Part shown: positions 19,128 to 29,164 of the stretch, piece by piece | How positions within the stretch are numbered: position 1 is the stretch's first letter | How the letters are laid out: each line of letters opens with the position of its first letter | Origin: Bacteroidia bacterium | Lineage (GTDB): Bacteria; Bacteroidota; Bacteroidia; AKYH767-A; OLB10 | Length of the DNA stretch: 64,000 nt | Assembly: GCA_020847635.1 (NCBI GenBank) | Contig: JADLBQ010000086.1 | Location: forward strand, 33,888-97,887 | Direction of reading: 5' to 3' | The notes under the pieces: model-generated | Seen by the model: only the letters and a program-made list of their open reading frames with translations | What the model was told of the DNA's origin: nothing | Databases searched by the model: none | Position numbers and translations under genes: made by a program

Positions 19128-22100
19128 ATGAATTCATTTAAAAAAATCAATGACCTTGCAGGATGGGTCATATTTGCCATTGCTGCTTTTGTTTTTCTAA
19201 AAACAATTGAGCCAACAGGCAGTTTTTGGGATTGCGGTGAGTTTATTGCTGCTGCCTACAAGTTGCAGGTTGGTCATCCACCGGGTGCTTCACTGTTTTT
19301 GATGATGGCACGCATTGCAACCTTGTTTGCTTTTGGAAATACCGAACTGGTTCCGGTAACCGTTAATGCCATGTCAGCACTGGCCAGTGCCTTTGCAGTA
19401 TTATTTCTGTTTTGGTCGGTTTCACTTTTAATGCGGAAATTTATAAAAGCTGAAGCTGATAACAAATATTCTGTTTCGCAACTAATTGTTATCCTCGGAA
19501 GCAGTGCTGTAGCCGCATTGGCATACACGTTTTCAGACTCATTCTGGTTTTCAGCTGTTGAAGGAGAAGTTTATGCAACCTCTCAGTTTTTTACTGCTAT
19601 TGTTTTCTGGGCCATGCTGAAATGGGATAATGTAGCCGATGAGCAACATGCCGACCGCTGGATTATCCTCATTGCTTATTTGATGGGTTTGAGTATTGGA
19701 GTTCACTTGCTCAACCTGTTATGCATCCCTGCACTGGCTCTCATTTATTATTACCGGAAATATACGCCTTCCCGTATCGGGGTATTTACCGCACTGGCAG
19801 TTGGTACAATGATTCTGGCTGTTGTTCAGTATGGAATCATTGCCGGGTTTATAAAAATCGGAGCAAAGTTCGACCTGCTGTTTGTCAATTCATTTGGTAT
19901 GCCGTTATGGACCGGGTTTTTGTTCTTTATCCTGCTCCTGGTTTCCGGAATTATATACGGTTTGCATTATTCCAGGAAAAGGAATAAGCCGGTTCTCAAT
20001 ACAGCTATTCTTTGTTTTGCATTTATCCTGATCGGATATTCATCATATACTATGACAGTTGTACGAAGTATGGCTAACCCTCCAATGGACGAAAATGATC
20101 CTGAACATGCTTTCAACCTGTTGGGTTACATAAATCGTGAACAATATGGTGACAGGCCCCTCGCTTATGGTCAGTATTACAATGCACGGGTCATTGAACA
20201 AGAAAAGGGAGCAATGAGTTATACTGTTGCTGACAGTAAATATGTTCCGACTGGTAATAAAATAATTCCTGTTTATGAACCTGATAAATGCACTGTATTT
20301 CCCCGTATGTACAGCAATCAGCCCAATCATATAAGTGCATATAAAGAATGGGCAGGTATTCAGGGTGATGCAACCCCAATCATGAGTCAGAATATGAAAT
20401 TCTTTTTCAGTTATCAGATTGGTTATATGTTCTGGCGTTATTTTATGTGGAACTTTGCCGGCCGCCAGAATGATCAGCAGGGGCATGGCGGCATTCTAAA
20501 GGGAAATTGGCTGAGCGGAGTAAAGGCTATTGATGCTATGCGGCTTGGACCTCAGGATAAACTTCCGGAAAGTATGAAATGGAATAAAGGCTACAATCGT
20601 TTTTATTTTTTACCACTGATTTTGGGCCTGGTTGGAATGTTTTTTCATTTTAAGCAAGACAAACACGATGCCTCTATCGTGATGCTGCTGTTTATAATGA
20701 CTGGACTTGCCATTGTTATTTATCTGAATCAGACTCCGTATCAGCCCCGTGAACGTGATTATGCGTATGCAGGTGCTACATATGCATTTGCTATGTGGAT
20801 AGGTATGTCAGTTGCTGCAGTTGCTCAATGGTTACTTAAGAAAACGAAGGCTAAAGCAGCTGCAGCAGTTTCACTGGCTGTCTGTTTACTTGCCGGACCT
20901 CTACTTATGGCCAGGGAAGGCTGGGATGACCATGACCGCTCTCACCGTTATACACCCAGGGACTTTGCAAGTAACTACCTCAATTCAGTTGCACCGATGG
21001 GTACTATTTTTACTAACGGAGATAATGATACCTTCCCGTTATGGTATGCCCAGGATGTGGAAGGTATCAGAACCGATGTCCGGATTATCAACCTGAGTTT
21101 GCTGAATACTGACTGGTATATTGACCAGATGAAACGAAAAGCGTATGACTCTCCTCCGGTACCATTTACCTGGAAGCATGAGCAGTATGTTCAGGGAACC
21201 CGGGACTATATCCCCTTTGCTGATCGCAGAATTGAAGGGTTTACAGATTTAAGGGAAGTAATGAAGTTTATTCTCACCGATAATCCTGCTGCTAAAGTAA
21301 CCTTAGGAGGTGAACAGATGAATTACTTCCCTACAAAGAAATTTTATCTTCCTGTTGATAAGGAAGCTGTAATTAAAAACAAAGTGGTTCAGCCGGAAAA
21401 TTATCCGAACATTGTTGATACAATCTTTTTTGAGATCAGCAAAAACTATCTGATGAAGTCAGAATTAATGATTCTTGACCTGATCGCTCATAATGACTGG
21501 ACCAGGCCCATTTATTTTGCTGTAACGGTTGGTAATGACAGTTACCTCAACCTGGAAGAATATTTTGCACTGGAAGGACTGGCTTATCGGTTTGTACCGG
21601 TTAAGTCTGATAAGGGAAGAAGTGGCCAGGATGGTAAGGTGAACTCTACGGTGATGTACGACAACATGATGAATAAATTCAAATGGGGGAATATGGCTGA
21701 TGAAAGAGTTTATCTGGATCAGAATAATCTGAACATGACAATGAATTTCAGAAATAACTTTTCAAGGCTTGCTGATGCACTCCTGGAGGAAGGTAAGAAA
21801 GATTCAGCGTTTAAAGTTCTTGAAAGGTGTCTTGAAGTAATGCCTGATAAGACAGTTCCATTCAATGTATTTATGCTGCGTATAACGGATGGATTCTATA
21901 CGATTGCCGGAGCTGATGAATTTTTGGTTTCTGAGAGTAACCTGCCAGAAAGAAATACAAACAGGAAAAAAGCACTGGAATATGCAAATGTAATTGTAAA
22001 ACGTCTGAGCGACATCCAGGAAGATGATATTGAGTATTACCTTTCATTAAAGGGAACCCCGTTTTTCAAGCAGGTTGATCGCGACCTTAATCAGGCAATG

Positions 22101-22202
22101 GCCATTCTGAATGAACTTGCAAGACAGGCAAGAGCCAATGGTCAAACTGCATTGGCAGACTCGGTTTCTGCACGTTTTAAAGCACTCGAATCAAGACTGT
22201 AA
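19128..22202 (+). CDS. DUF2723 family integral membrane protein (putative PMT-like glycosyltransferase)
   Basis: The 1024-residue protein has about 12 hydrophobic helices in its N-terminal two thirds and a soluble C-terminal part ending in TPR-like helices. The first loop contains FWDCGEFIAAAYKLQVGHPP, whose acidic pair resembles the catalytic loop of GT-C protein O-mannosyltransferases. DUF2723 is almost restricted to Bacteroidota and relatives. The glycosyltransferase role is a family-level inference, not shown here. An imperfect terminator-like repeat follows the stop. Confidence 0.85.
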   Translation: MNSFKKINDLAGWVIFAIAAFVFLKTIEPTGSFWDCGEFIAAAYKLQVGHPPGASLFLMMARIATLFAFGNTELVPVTVNAMSALASAFAVLFLFWSVSLLMRKFIKAEADNKYSVSQLIVILGSSAVAALAYTFSDSFWFSAVEGEVYATSQFFTAIVFWAMLKWDNVADEQHADRWIILIAYLMGLSIGVHLLNLLCIPALALIYYYRKYTPSRIGVFTALAVGTMILAVVQYGIIAGFIKIGAKFDLLFVNSFGMPLWTGFLFFILLLVSGIIYGLHYSRKRNKPVLNTAILCFAFILIGYSSYTMTVVRSMANPPMDENDPEHAFNLLGYINREQYGDRPLAYGQYYNARVIEQEKGAMSYTVADSKYVPTGNKIIPVYEPDKCTVFPRMYSNQPNHISAYKEWAGIQGDATPIMSQNMKFFFSYQIGYMFWRYFMWNFAGRQNDQQGHGGILKGNWLSGVKAIDAMRLGPQDKLPESMKWNKGYNRFYFLPLILGLVGMFFHFKQDKHDASIVMLLFIMTGLAIVIYLNQTPYQPRERDYAYAGATYAFAMWIGMSVAAVAQWLLKKTKAKAAAAVSLAVCLLAGPLLMAREGWDDHDRSHRYTPRDFASNYLNSVAPMGTIFTNGDNDTFPLWYAQDVEGIRTDVRIINLSLLNTDWYIDQMKRKAYDSPPVPFTWKHEQYVQGTRDYIPFADRRIEGFTDLREVMKFILTDNPAAKVTLGGEQMNYFPTKKFYLPVDKEAVIKNKVVQPENYPNIVDTIFFEISKNYLMKSELMILDLIAHNDWTRPIYFAVTVGNDSYLNLEEYFALEGLAYRFVPVKSDKGRSGQDGKVNSTVMYDNMMNKFKWGNMADERVYLDQNNLNMTMNFRNNFSRLADALLEEGKKDSAFKVLERCLEVMPDKTVPFNVFMLRITDGFYTIAGADEFLVSESNLPERNTNRKKALEYANVIVKRLSDIQEDDIEYYLSLKGTPFFKQVDRDLNQAMAILNELARQARANGQTALADSVSARFKALESRL

Positions 22203-22206
22203 CTAA

Positions 22207-22223
22207 CAGGAATAGCATTCCTG
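22207..22223 (+). terminator. Possible weak terminator after the DUF2723 gene
   Basis: CAGGAAT-AGC-ATTCCTG is a perfect 7-bp inverted repeat with a 3-nt loop, followed by AATTATTTATAT. The T tract is poor and the next gene starts 17 bp later, so termination would at best be partial. Confidence 0.35.
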
Positions 22224-22239
22224 AATTATTTATATTAGC

Positions 22240-22854
22240 ATGAATGGATGGCTTAATAAGCGGTTTTTCCCATGCCTGTATCCTTCGTTAACATGGAGTA
22301 TTCCTACATCTGTAAATGAAGTATTTCTCACCTTTGATGATGGTCCCGTTCCTGAAGCGACACCTTTTGTTCTGGATGAACTGGCAAAATTTCAGGCAAA
22401 AGCAACCTTTTTTTGTATTGGCAAAAACATTGATAGTTACCCTGATATTTTTGAGCGAATCAAGGCAGAAGGCCATCGGATCGGTAACCATACCTATCAT
22501 CATCTGAATGGCTGGCATACTGATAATAAGTCGTATTTTGAAAATGTTAAACAAGCTCAGGCGCTGATTGGACAGACAGACTTATTCCGGCCACCGTATG
22601 GAAAAATCAAACGCTCTCAAATTAACTTCCTGAAACAGCAATTCAGAATTATAATGTGGGATATACTGAGTTATGATTTTGATAAAACGATGAGGCCCGG
22701 TGAATGCCTTCATAAGGTAGTTGATCATTCTTCCCCCGGAAGTATAATTGTCTTTCATGACAGTGCCAAAGCTTTTCCTAACTTGAAAGTGATCTTACCG
22801 GAAGTTCTTTATCAATTGAGCAAAAGGCAATTCTCCCTTAATGTTATTCCTTAA
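22240..22854 (+). CDS. Polysaccharide deacetylase (NodB homology domain)
   Basis: Carbohydrate esterase family 4 type metal-dependent deacetylase of 204 residues. NodB motif 1 is TFDDGP with Asp33 and Asp34, motif 2 is HRIGNHTYHH, motif 3 is FRPPYG and motif 4 has WDILSYDFD. There is no clear signal peptide. The substrate may be peptidoglycan, chitin-like oligosaccharide or another N-acetyl sugar, and cannot be told. Its stop overlaps the stop of the convergent coiled-coil gene in the palindrome TTAA (22851-22854). Confidence 0.88.
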   Translation: MNGWLNKRFFPCLYPSLTWSIPTSVNEVFLTFDDGPVPEATPFVLDELAKFQAKATFFCIGKNIDSYPDIFERIKAEGHRIGNHTYHHLNGWHTDNKSYFENVKQAQALIGQTDLFRPPYGKIKRSQINFLKQQFRIIMWDILSYDFDKTMRPGECLHKVVDHSSPGSIIVFHDSAKAFPNLKVILPEVLYQLSKRQFSLNVIP

Positions 22855-23753
22855 CGGATTTGATCAAGCCGTTTTTCAATTTGTTTAACTTTATCCTGCT
22901 GTTTACGGATATCATCACTTTTACGATCCTGATCTTTTAGATTCTGGTTAATATTCCGTTTCTGGTTTTCGATGTCTGAGGCCAGTTTGTCATTTTTTTT
23001 ACTTAGTGAATTTTGTTCTTTTTCGAGTTTTCGCTTTTCCTTTTCCAGTTTTTTAAGATTGCTTTTTGCTAGTTGTTCTTCTTCACCTCCGGTGTTGGTA
23101 AGCCTGCTGACTACTTCCCGCTGCTGCAGCAACTCTTCTTCTTTTGAAGTCAGTAGTTTAATGGTAGTCTCAAGTGATCGCTTATTATTTTCAATGGTTC
23201 GTTCTGCCTGTTTGATTGCTCTTTCCGAACGCTGTTTATCACTCTCCTGGCCTTTGAGCTCATCTTCCATCCGTTTCAGGATTTGTTTTTGGCTGTTTAA
23301 TTCTTCTTTCACTGCTTGCCGGTGTTTTTCAATTCCAAAATCACGTAAGTATTTCCGGATAGCTGCTGCTTCCGGAGGATTAGCAGCTGAAGAGAAAAAA
23401 ATCTGATCATCGGTTGTAAACCAGCCGGTCAGAATGACTCCATCAGTCACTTCACGTGGCTTTATATAAATATTCAGAGGATCGGCAGTTATGTTTTTTA
23501 CAACTGCACCTTTTATATAAAGCTCGCCATTGGCTTCTTCAACTCTTGATTTACTGCCTTTTCTGAGGTATTTGGAAAGATCATTTTTTAGAGACTTGTA
23601 AGTCTGTTCAGGTATCATCAGTTCATAGCCTGTTACTGTTCCTTTGCTCATTTCTGAGATAATTTCATTAACAACCACCTGGGGGTCATTTTGTGCCTGA
23701 GAACCGGTAAAAAGGATAGTAAGAATAAATGGAAGAAAAAGATATTTTTTCAT
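22851..23753 (-). CDS. Exported coiled-coil protein of unknown function
   Basis: The 300 residues have a signal peptide ending near GSQAQN (about 20). A globular part (about 25-130) contains a YELMIPEQTYK segment. A long charged coiled coil then runs to the end (about 135-300), rich in Lys, Glu and Gln. I do not recognise a family. The long antisense frame opposite it is rich in Ser and Phe, as expected from Lys/Glu codons, and is not a gene. Confidence 0.75.
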   Translation of the reverse strand: MKKYLFLPFILTILFTGSQAQNDPQVVVNEIISEMSKGTVTGYELMIPEQTYKSLKNDLSKYLRKGSKSRVEEANGELYIKGAVVKNITADPLNIYIKPREVTDGVILTGWFTTDDQIFFSSAANPPEAAAIRKYLRDFGIEKHRQAVKEELNSQKQILKRMEDELKGQESDKQRSERAIKQAERTIENNKRSLETTIKLLTSKEEELLQQREVVSRLTNTGGEEEQLAKSNLKKLEKEKRKLEKEQNSLSKKNDKLASDIENQKRNINQNLKDQDRKSDDIRKQQDKVKQIEKRLDQIR

Positions 23754-23870
23754 AAGATGCTTTAATTTGGCTGCCTAATAAACAGTTGAAATAAATTCAA
23801 GCAGGCAAAGGTAATAGCAAACTTTTTTATATGCCAGCTTGTTTGACTTGTTTGAAGAGAAGGTACATTT

Positions 23871-24269
23871 ATGGACAGTTATAAGCCAGGTTATTACAAT
23901 ATTGGAATTGCAGAAATTAGGCTTAGGCAGCGACTACTGAAGATAAGTAGTACAATTTCAGTCATAATTGCCTTCTTTTTTATTTTGAATTGCGAATCCT
24001 TATTAATGCAGATTTTTCTTTTTTTAACACTTTTTATTTCTGTATTGATTTACCTGCAGATCCGATGTCATTTTTGCATTATGTTTGGAATCTTTGGGTT
24101 TCAGAATTTTGGCAGGCTGGGTGAACTCCAGGAAATTCACTGTCATACATCCCATCACAAGGATCTCATTAAATCTTTGAATCTTATCATTCAATCGTTT
24201 CTAATTGCTGCAATTTCAAGCGGGCTGGTTTATTTGACTCTACATTATTTAGCTCAATACTACCGCTAA
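23871..24269 (+). CDS. Small membrane protein, function unknown
   Basis: The 132-residue protein has two adjacent hydrophobic helices (about 25-62), a soluble loop with several His residues ([10 protein letters not shown]) and a C-terminal helix (about 105-125). No family is recognised. It precedes guaA by 25 bp on the same strand, but guaA has its own -7 box inside the gap. Confidence 0.6.
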   Translation: MDSYKPGYYNIGIAEIRLRQRLLKISSTISVIIAFFFILNCESLLMQIFLFLTLFISVLIYLQIRCHFCIMFGIFGFQNFGRLGELQEIHCHTSHHKDLIKSLNLIIQSFLIAAISSGLVYLTLHYLAQYYR

Positions 24270-24280
24270 CTTCAAAAAGT

Positions 24281-24288
24281 TAATTTTG
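24281..24288 (+). promoter_or_regulatory. Candidate -7 box of guaA
   Basis: TAATTTTG matches TAnnTTTG and ends 6 bp before the chosen ATG at 24295. This would produce a nearly leaderless mRNA. No TTG lies at the proper distance upstream. Confidence 0.4.
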
Positions 24289-24294
24289 TGCCCC

Positions 24295-25827
24295 ATGCAT
24301 CATGAGGCAATCCTGATTATTGATTTTGGTTCTCAGTACACTCAGCTAATCGCACGAAGATTAAGAGAATTGAATGTTTACTGTGAAATCCATCCGTTTA
24401 ATCATCTTCCTGATACCTGTTCGGGATTTAAAGGAGTCATTCTTTCTGGTGGTCCGGCATCGGTGCGTGATAAGAATTCACCCCGGATCAATCTGAACTG
24501 CATATTGAATAAGGTGCCGGTTTTAGGTATTTGTTACGGTGCTCAATTATTGGCTCAGGAGTTGGGCGGGGAAGTAAAATCCTCGCAGAAACGTGAATAT
24601 GGAAGAGCCGTATTGAATATTGTAAACAGCAATGGATTACTTTTTAAGAAAATAAGAAATCACTCACAAATCTGGATGTCGCACAGCGATTCAATTTCAA
24701 GATTACCCAAACAATTTGAAACAATTGCTGCAACTGAAGCCATTCCATGTGCAGCTTATCAGGCAGCAGAATTGAAAGTTTTCGGACTTCAGTTTCACCC
24801 TGAAGTGGTTCATACAGATGAAGGAAAAGAAATCCTGAAGAATTTTGCTTTTGATGTTTGTCAGTGTACAGGGGATTGGACCCCTGCATCCTTTGTGGCA
24901 GAAACAATTCAATCACTGAAGATGTCGTTGCATAACGATAAAGTGATTCTTGGTTTATCAGGAGGAGTAGATTCAGGAGTTGCAGCATTGTTGCTACATA
25001 AAGCAATCGGTGAAAATCTCTATTGTATTTTTGTTGATACCGGTTTACTTCGCAAGGATGAAGCAGCACAGGTTATTCAGACTTATGGGAGCATGGGATT
25101 ACAGATTATTCAGGTAGATGCTTCCTGGCAATTCTATGGAGCATTAAAAGGGAAGACTGATCCTGAAGAGAAGAGAAAAATTATTGGAAGATTATTTATT
25201 GAAGTATTTGAAAGGAAGGCAAGAGAAATTGAGAACGTAAAATGGCTTGCCCAGGGAACAATCTACCCTGATGTAATTGAATCGGTATCTGTAAACGGTC
25301 CATCTGCAACAATTAAATCTCATCACAATGTTGGAGGGTTACCTGAAAAAATGAACTTGAAAATAACTGAACCTTTGCGTTTGCTTTTTAAGGATGAAGT
25401 CAGGAAAGTCGGAAACGAGTTAAATATGAAACCGGAAATTCTAAACCGTCACCCATTTCCCGGTCCAGGTCTTGGAATCAGAATACTGGGAGAAGTTAAT
25501 GCAGATAAAGTCAGAATGCTGCAGGAGGCTGATCAGGTGTTTATTGAGAACCTCCGGCAAGCTGGTTTATATAATAACGTGTGGCAAGCTGCTGCAATCT
25601 TATTACCGGTTAAAAGTGTCGGTGTAATGGGCGATGAGCGAACCTATGAAAATGTAGTCGTCCTCCGCGCAGTTTCTTCTGTTGACGGAATGACAGCTGA
25701 CTGGGTTCATCTGCCTTATGATTTTTTAGCTAAGACTTCAAATGACATTATCAATAAGGTAAACGGAATTAACCGTGTGGTTTACGATATATCTTCTAAA
25801 CCACCTGCTACAATCGAATGGGAATGA
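24295..25827 (+). CDS. guaA: GMP synthase (glutamine-hydrolysing)
   Basis: Converts XMP to GMP with glutamine and ATP. The 510-residue protein has an N-terminal class I amidotransferase with Cys80 (GICYGAQ), His168 and Glu170 (FHPE). The ATP-pyrophosphatase loop is LSGGVDSG (221-228). The C-terminal dimerisation domain ends PATIEWE. I chose ATG 24295 because family members start within a few residues of [11 protein letters not shown]; an upstream TTG at 24286 lies in the promoter box. The stop overlaps the next start as ATGA. Confidence 0.97.
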   Translation: MHHEAILIIDFGSQYTQLIARRLRELNVYCEIHPFNHLPDTCSGFKGVILSGGPASVRDKNSPRINLNCILNKVPVLGICYGAQLLAQELGGEVKSSQKREYGRAVLNIVNSNGLLFKKIRNHSQIWMSHSDSISRLPKQFETIAATEAIPCAAYQAAELKVFGLQFHPEVVHTDEGKEILKNFAFDVCQCTGDWTPASFVAETIQSLKMSLHNDKVILGLSGGVDSGVAALLLHKAIGENLYCIFVDTGLLRKDEAAQVIQTYGSMGLQIIQVDASWQFYGALKGKTDPEEKRKIIGRLFIEVFERKAREIENVKWLAQGTIYPDVIESVSVNGPSATIKSHHNVGGLPEKMNLKITEPLRLLFKDEVRKVGNELNMKPEILNRHPFPGPGLGIRILGEVNADKVRMLQEADQVFIENLRQAGLYNNVWQAAAILLPVKSVGVMGDERTYENVVVLRAVSSVDGMTADWVHLPYDFLAKTSNDIINKVNGINRVVYDISSKPPATIEWE

Positions 25828-27047
25828 TTAAAAGCTGGTGTGAAATAAAAAGAATTGTTGAGCTGATTGTTGTGCTGACAGCTGTTTTAACAGCATGCAG
25901 GCCGGCCAGACCTGCAGTTGTTTTTACTCCTGTAAGTCATCAGCATGTTGAAGTAGCTCAGACTCCGGATACAATTTTTGATAAACCAGAACCGGTTATT
26001 GAGCGATTTAGAGATTCAGTCACCCTGGGACTGGTAATGCCTTTTTATTTTGAAGAAAATTTCCCTGAGTCAGTGATTGGGGATTCTGTAGAGATTGATC
26101 CACGCTCAAAAGCGGCACTTCAGTTTTATGAAGGAGCATTGATTGCTGCTGATTCGTTAAGGGCTGCAGGAGTTCACTTCTCAATTCATGTAAGCGACAA
26201 TGGAAATGATTCTTTAGCTTATCATTGGATGCTGATGAATTATTCCTGGCTAAAAAAGAATGACTTTAATTTTATTCAATACCCCTCAAACCAATGTGAT
26301 GCAGTGGCTCAAACCGCAGGTCATTTTCATATTCCACTGATCATTGCCCAGTGCAGTCCATTGTCGGACAGCCTCAACTCATTTACTGCCGTAGCAGCAC
26401 CCTCAACAATAACTCAATGCAGGCAAGCCGTAAAGTTACTGGCAAAGAAATTCCCCATGCAGAAGTTTATTGTAATGGCCAGGTCAACTGGTATTGAAGA
26501 CGTGCTGGCAGGCTATTTTACAGATGCATTAAATGAGTTTGCACCGGAAAGATTCTCCAGAATTTCGCCATCGGATACTGCTTCATGGGTTAAAAAAGTT
26601 AAGACTTCAACTGATGAAATCGTTTACATTCTTGCCTCCAGCGATGAATATTTTGTAACTGCAAATCTTAATTCAATTGATCGAATAGGAAGAAACTTGA
26701 CTGTTATTGGTTTGCCAACCTGGGATAATTTTGAAACTGTTTTCCTGGGTGGATTTAAAAACCTGGATGTAATCTGTTTTAATTCGATGTGGTTGGATTT
26801 TAATGATGCTGAAGTTCTTGCTTTCAGAAATAAGTATGTTCAGAGTTATTTTAACGATATTACATGGAATGCCTGGAATGGCTATTGTATGGTGATAAAA
26901 CTTGCCAGGTCTGTTTATTATAAGACCTCCCTGGATGCACTAAAAGCATTGTTTCCTTCACTTCCGAATGGAGGATATGAAAATAATGACATCAGCCTGA
27001 TCAGGTATTCCGGATTTGATACAATTACCCTGGATTTATCTGAATAG
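25824..27047 (+). CDS. Lipoprotein with periplasmic-binding-protein type I fold (LppC-like)
   Basis: The protein of 407 residues begins with a lipoprotein signal whose lipobox is near VLTAC. The rest looks like the periplasmic substrate-binding fold used by LivJ and by the C-terminal domain of LpoA/Lpp[14 protein letters not shown] at the start, then alternating strands and helices. Related Bacteroidota proteins often carry LysM domains, which are absent here. Ligand is unknown. ATG 25824 overlaps the guaA TGA (ATGA), suggesting coupling with guaA. ATG 25818 is an alternative. Confidence 0.72.
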   Translation: MIKSWCEIKRIVELIVVLTAVLTACRPARPAVVFTPVSHQHVEVAQTPDTIFDKPEPVIERFRDSVTLGLVMPFYFEENFPESVIGDSVEIDPRSKAALQFYEGALIAADSLRAAGVHFSIHVSDNGNDSLAYHWMLMNYSWLKKNDFNFIQYPSNQCDAVAQTAGHFHIPLIIAQCSPLSDSLNSFTAVAAPSTITQCRQAVKLLAKKFPMQKFIVMARSTGIEDVLAGYFTDALNEFAPERFSRISPSDTASWVKKVKTSTDEIVYILASSDEYFVTANLNSIDRIGRNLTVIGLPTWDNFETVFLGGFKNLDVICFNSMWLDFNDAEVLAFRNKYVQSYFNDITWNAWNGYCMVIKLARSVYYKTSLDALKALFPSLPNGGYENNDISLIRYSGFDTITLDLSE

Positions 27048-27091
27048 AATTTTTTCTTAACTTTACTTTCGAGTTTTAATTCAATGTTATT

Positions 27092-27748
27092 ATGGCAAAG
27101 AAACTCTTTGTTTCAAATAAGGATGAAACGGTTAGAATGTTTAGGAATGACTTTCTTGAGAAATTGAGCCATGTGCATTACACAGTCCCGCTTTACATTT
27201 TTTTACCGGTTATCCTCTATTTCTTGTACAAGAGTATTTTTGTGCTTCAGTTGTCATTCTTCGCTGTTATAGGGAATTTTCTTTTGGGAATTGTGGTATG
27301 GACATTTACGGAATATATGCTTCATCGTTTTGTTTTTCATCTGGAACTTCCCGGCCGGATCGGCAAGAGAATTCATTTTATTTTTCATGGTGTTCATCAT
27401 GACTATCCATCTGACAGCAAAAGACTGGTCATGGTTCCATCGGTCAGTATCCCGTTAGCTGCTTTATTTTATTTTTTATTCCGATGGATTATTGGTGCTA
27501 ATGCAGTAGCTCCGTTTTTCTGTGGCTTTCTTGCCGGATATTTATTCTATGACATGTTGCATTATGCAGTTCATCATTTTAATTTGAAAAGTAAGTTCTG
27601 GTTGGAATTGAAGCACCACCATATGCTTCATCATTATAGCGACAGTAAGAAGGGATTTGGCGTCAGTACGACATTCTGGGATCTTGTTTTCCGGACTATG
27701 TTTACCAGCAGAAAAGACAGAAACCAAACCGATGCAACAGCATCCTGA
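27092..27748 (+). CDS. Sterol desaturase / fatty acid hydroxylase family protein
   Basis: Di-iron membrane oxygenase of 218 residues. The histidine clusters of the family are present: HRFVFH, HFIFHGVHHDYP, HYAVHH and KHHHMLHHY. Hydrophobic helices lie before and between the clusters. It resembles the hydroxylase half of yeast Scs7/FA2H, without a cytochrome b5 domain. In sphingolipid-making Bacteroidota such an enzyme could hydroxylate ceramide acyl chains, but that substrate is an inference. It is convergent with the DUF5723 gene, 11 bp apart. Confidence 0.85.
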   Translation: MAKKLFVSNKDETVRMFRNDFLEKLSHVHYTVPLYIFLPVILYFLYKSIFVLQLSFFAVIGNFLLGIVVWTFTEYMLHRFVFHLELPGRIGKRIHFIFHGVHHDYPSDSKRLVMVPSVSIPLAALFYFLFRWIIGANAVAPFFCGFLAGYLFYDMLHYAVHHFNLKSKFWLELKHHHMLHHYSDSKKGFGVSTTFWDLVFRTMFTSRKDRNQTDATAS

Positions 27749-27759
27749 GTCAGCCTGGG

Positions 27760-29154
27760 TTAGTTCAGATTTTCAAGGGGTGTTGATTCGACCAGGTTTT
27801 CCTGCTTAACGACTGTTTTTGAATTTCTTCCTATAATAAAATTAATTCCGACCCGGATGTCAGCATTACGCGAATTTTGTGGGGAAAGAGCTCCATAAAT
27901 ATTATCACTGATTGCAAAAAACTGATAATCTGCCAGACTTATACAGATTCCTAGTCCCGGGTTTACCAGATTCTTATTGATAATTGAAAATCCCGAAACA
28001 ATATTAAGCCATTTCAATGGTTTCCATTCATGCTGGACTGATGTCATCAACTGAAGCTGGTCCTTATATTGAATGAAATGGAGCAGCAGTGAAGCAGCAT
28101 GCTTATCATTAATTTGATAATTTATGGATGTGAAGTTCTGAAATGGTATTTTTAATTTATATGACTTATGAGTATGTTCAATGTTTAATCCGTCTGATAG
28201 AGAATCAAGCATGGTTTGGAAAGTAGAACCGGCCTCACCGGTGTTATCCAGAAACTGGTTCAAATCAATTCCTGAATAGGTGAATTCACTGGCACTTTGA
28301 TCTGATTGGTAATTATCAGTTAGTGAATTCCAGGTGATACTCCCAAAATCATTGAATGAAACTGAAACAGTCCACTTATCATTAATTTTTGAAACAATAC
28401 CAATGTCCATTGCCCAACCAGTATTGTTTCTGCCAAACAGATATTGTTTCATAACAAAGTCGTTAAAGGTGTTACTTTCAATCCCCGATGTATTGATCAT
28501 GATTTCAGGGGTAGAAGTAATTTCAAGTGTTTGCGGATGCGTATAAATGGAAGCTCTTGCCTTTTCAACTGTGATATTTTCCATACCATATAACCGTTTT
28601 AACCGGACACCTGCAGTTAGCTTACGGCTTAACTCCATTGCATAGGTCAGTGCATAATCCCTACGATGTTCCATTAACAACTCAAGTGCCAGATCAGCTT
28701 TTTGCCCAATGTATGCACCGTTTCCCCGAATCAGAAATTCAAGAAACTCTTTAGGATATGCCAAATGAATATTTAGTTTTTCCGTTATTGAAAACCCTAT
28801 GTATCCCTTTTTGAATTTAAAACCGGCATGCATTAAATCAGTTTCGGCTGTAAGATCAAGGTTGTTGCTATTACTGAGTTTACTGAGCATATTTTCAGAA
28901 TCAATATACAGCGAGTCATCAGATGATCTCCGTACTAAATCGGAATATCGAAATGCACTGTTGCTGACCGATAAGCCGGTGTTGGAAATTAGCGGAAGAC
29001 CAACGGAAACAGAGCCGTTAAAAAACAATGCAGGATTGGTCATGTTTCTCTGGGGTATATCACTGAGGCGATGGAGCATCAGGTTCGATTGTGCTTCAAC
29101 AGTATGAATAAAAACAGACAGAGTGAGGAATATGGAAATGGTGTATTTAATCAT
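27760..29154 (-). CDS. DUF5723 family outer-membrane beta-barrel-like protein
   Basis: The 464-residue protein has a signal peptide ending near TVEAQ, followed by repeated amphipathic beta strands. The pattern (NKWTVSVSFNDFGSITWNS and similar) matches the Bacteroidota DUF5723 family, thought to be outer-membrane barrels. ATG 29154 is preferred over 29184 because it places a signal peptide at the N-terminus and avoids overlap with the upstream gene, which ends at 29165. Probably co-transcribed with that gene. Function unknown. Confidence 0.75.
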   Translation of the reverse strand: MIKYTISIFLTLSVFIHTVEAQSNLMLHRLSDIPQRNMTNPALFFNGSVSVGLPLISNTGLSVSNSAFRYSDLVRRSSDDSLYIDSENMLSKLSNSNNLDLTAETDLMHAGFKFKKGYIGFSITEKLNIHLAYPKEFLEFLIRGNGAYIGQKADLALELLMEHRRDYALTYAMELSRKLTAGVRLKRLYGMENITVEKARASIYTHPQTLEITSTPEIMINTSGIESNTFNDFVMKQYLFGRNNTGWAMDIGIVSKINDKWTVSVSFNDFGSITWNSLTDNYQSDQSASEFTYSGIDLNQFLDNTGEAGSTFQTMLDSLSDGLNIEHTHKSYKLKIPFQNFTSINYQINDKHAASLLLHFIQYKDQLQLMTSVQHEWKPLKWLNIVSGFSIINKNLVNPGLGICISLADYQFFAISDNIYGALSPQNSRNADIRVGINFIIGRNSKTVVKQENLVESTPLENLN

Positions 29155-29164
29155 GCTTTCTGAA

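Noticed and set aside
22972..23406. 144-residue Ser/Phe-rich plus-strand frame
   Set aside because: It is the shadow of the coiled-coil gene on the other strand, produced by Lys and Glu codons.
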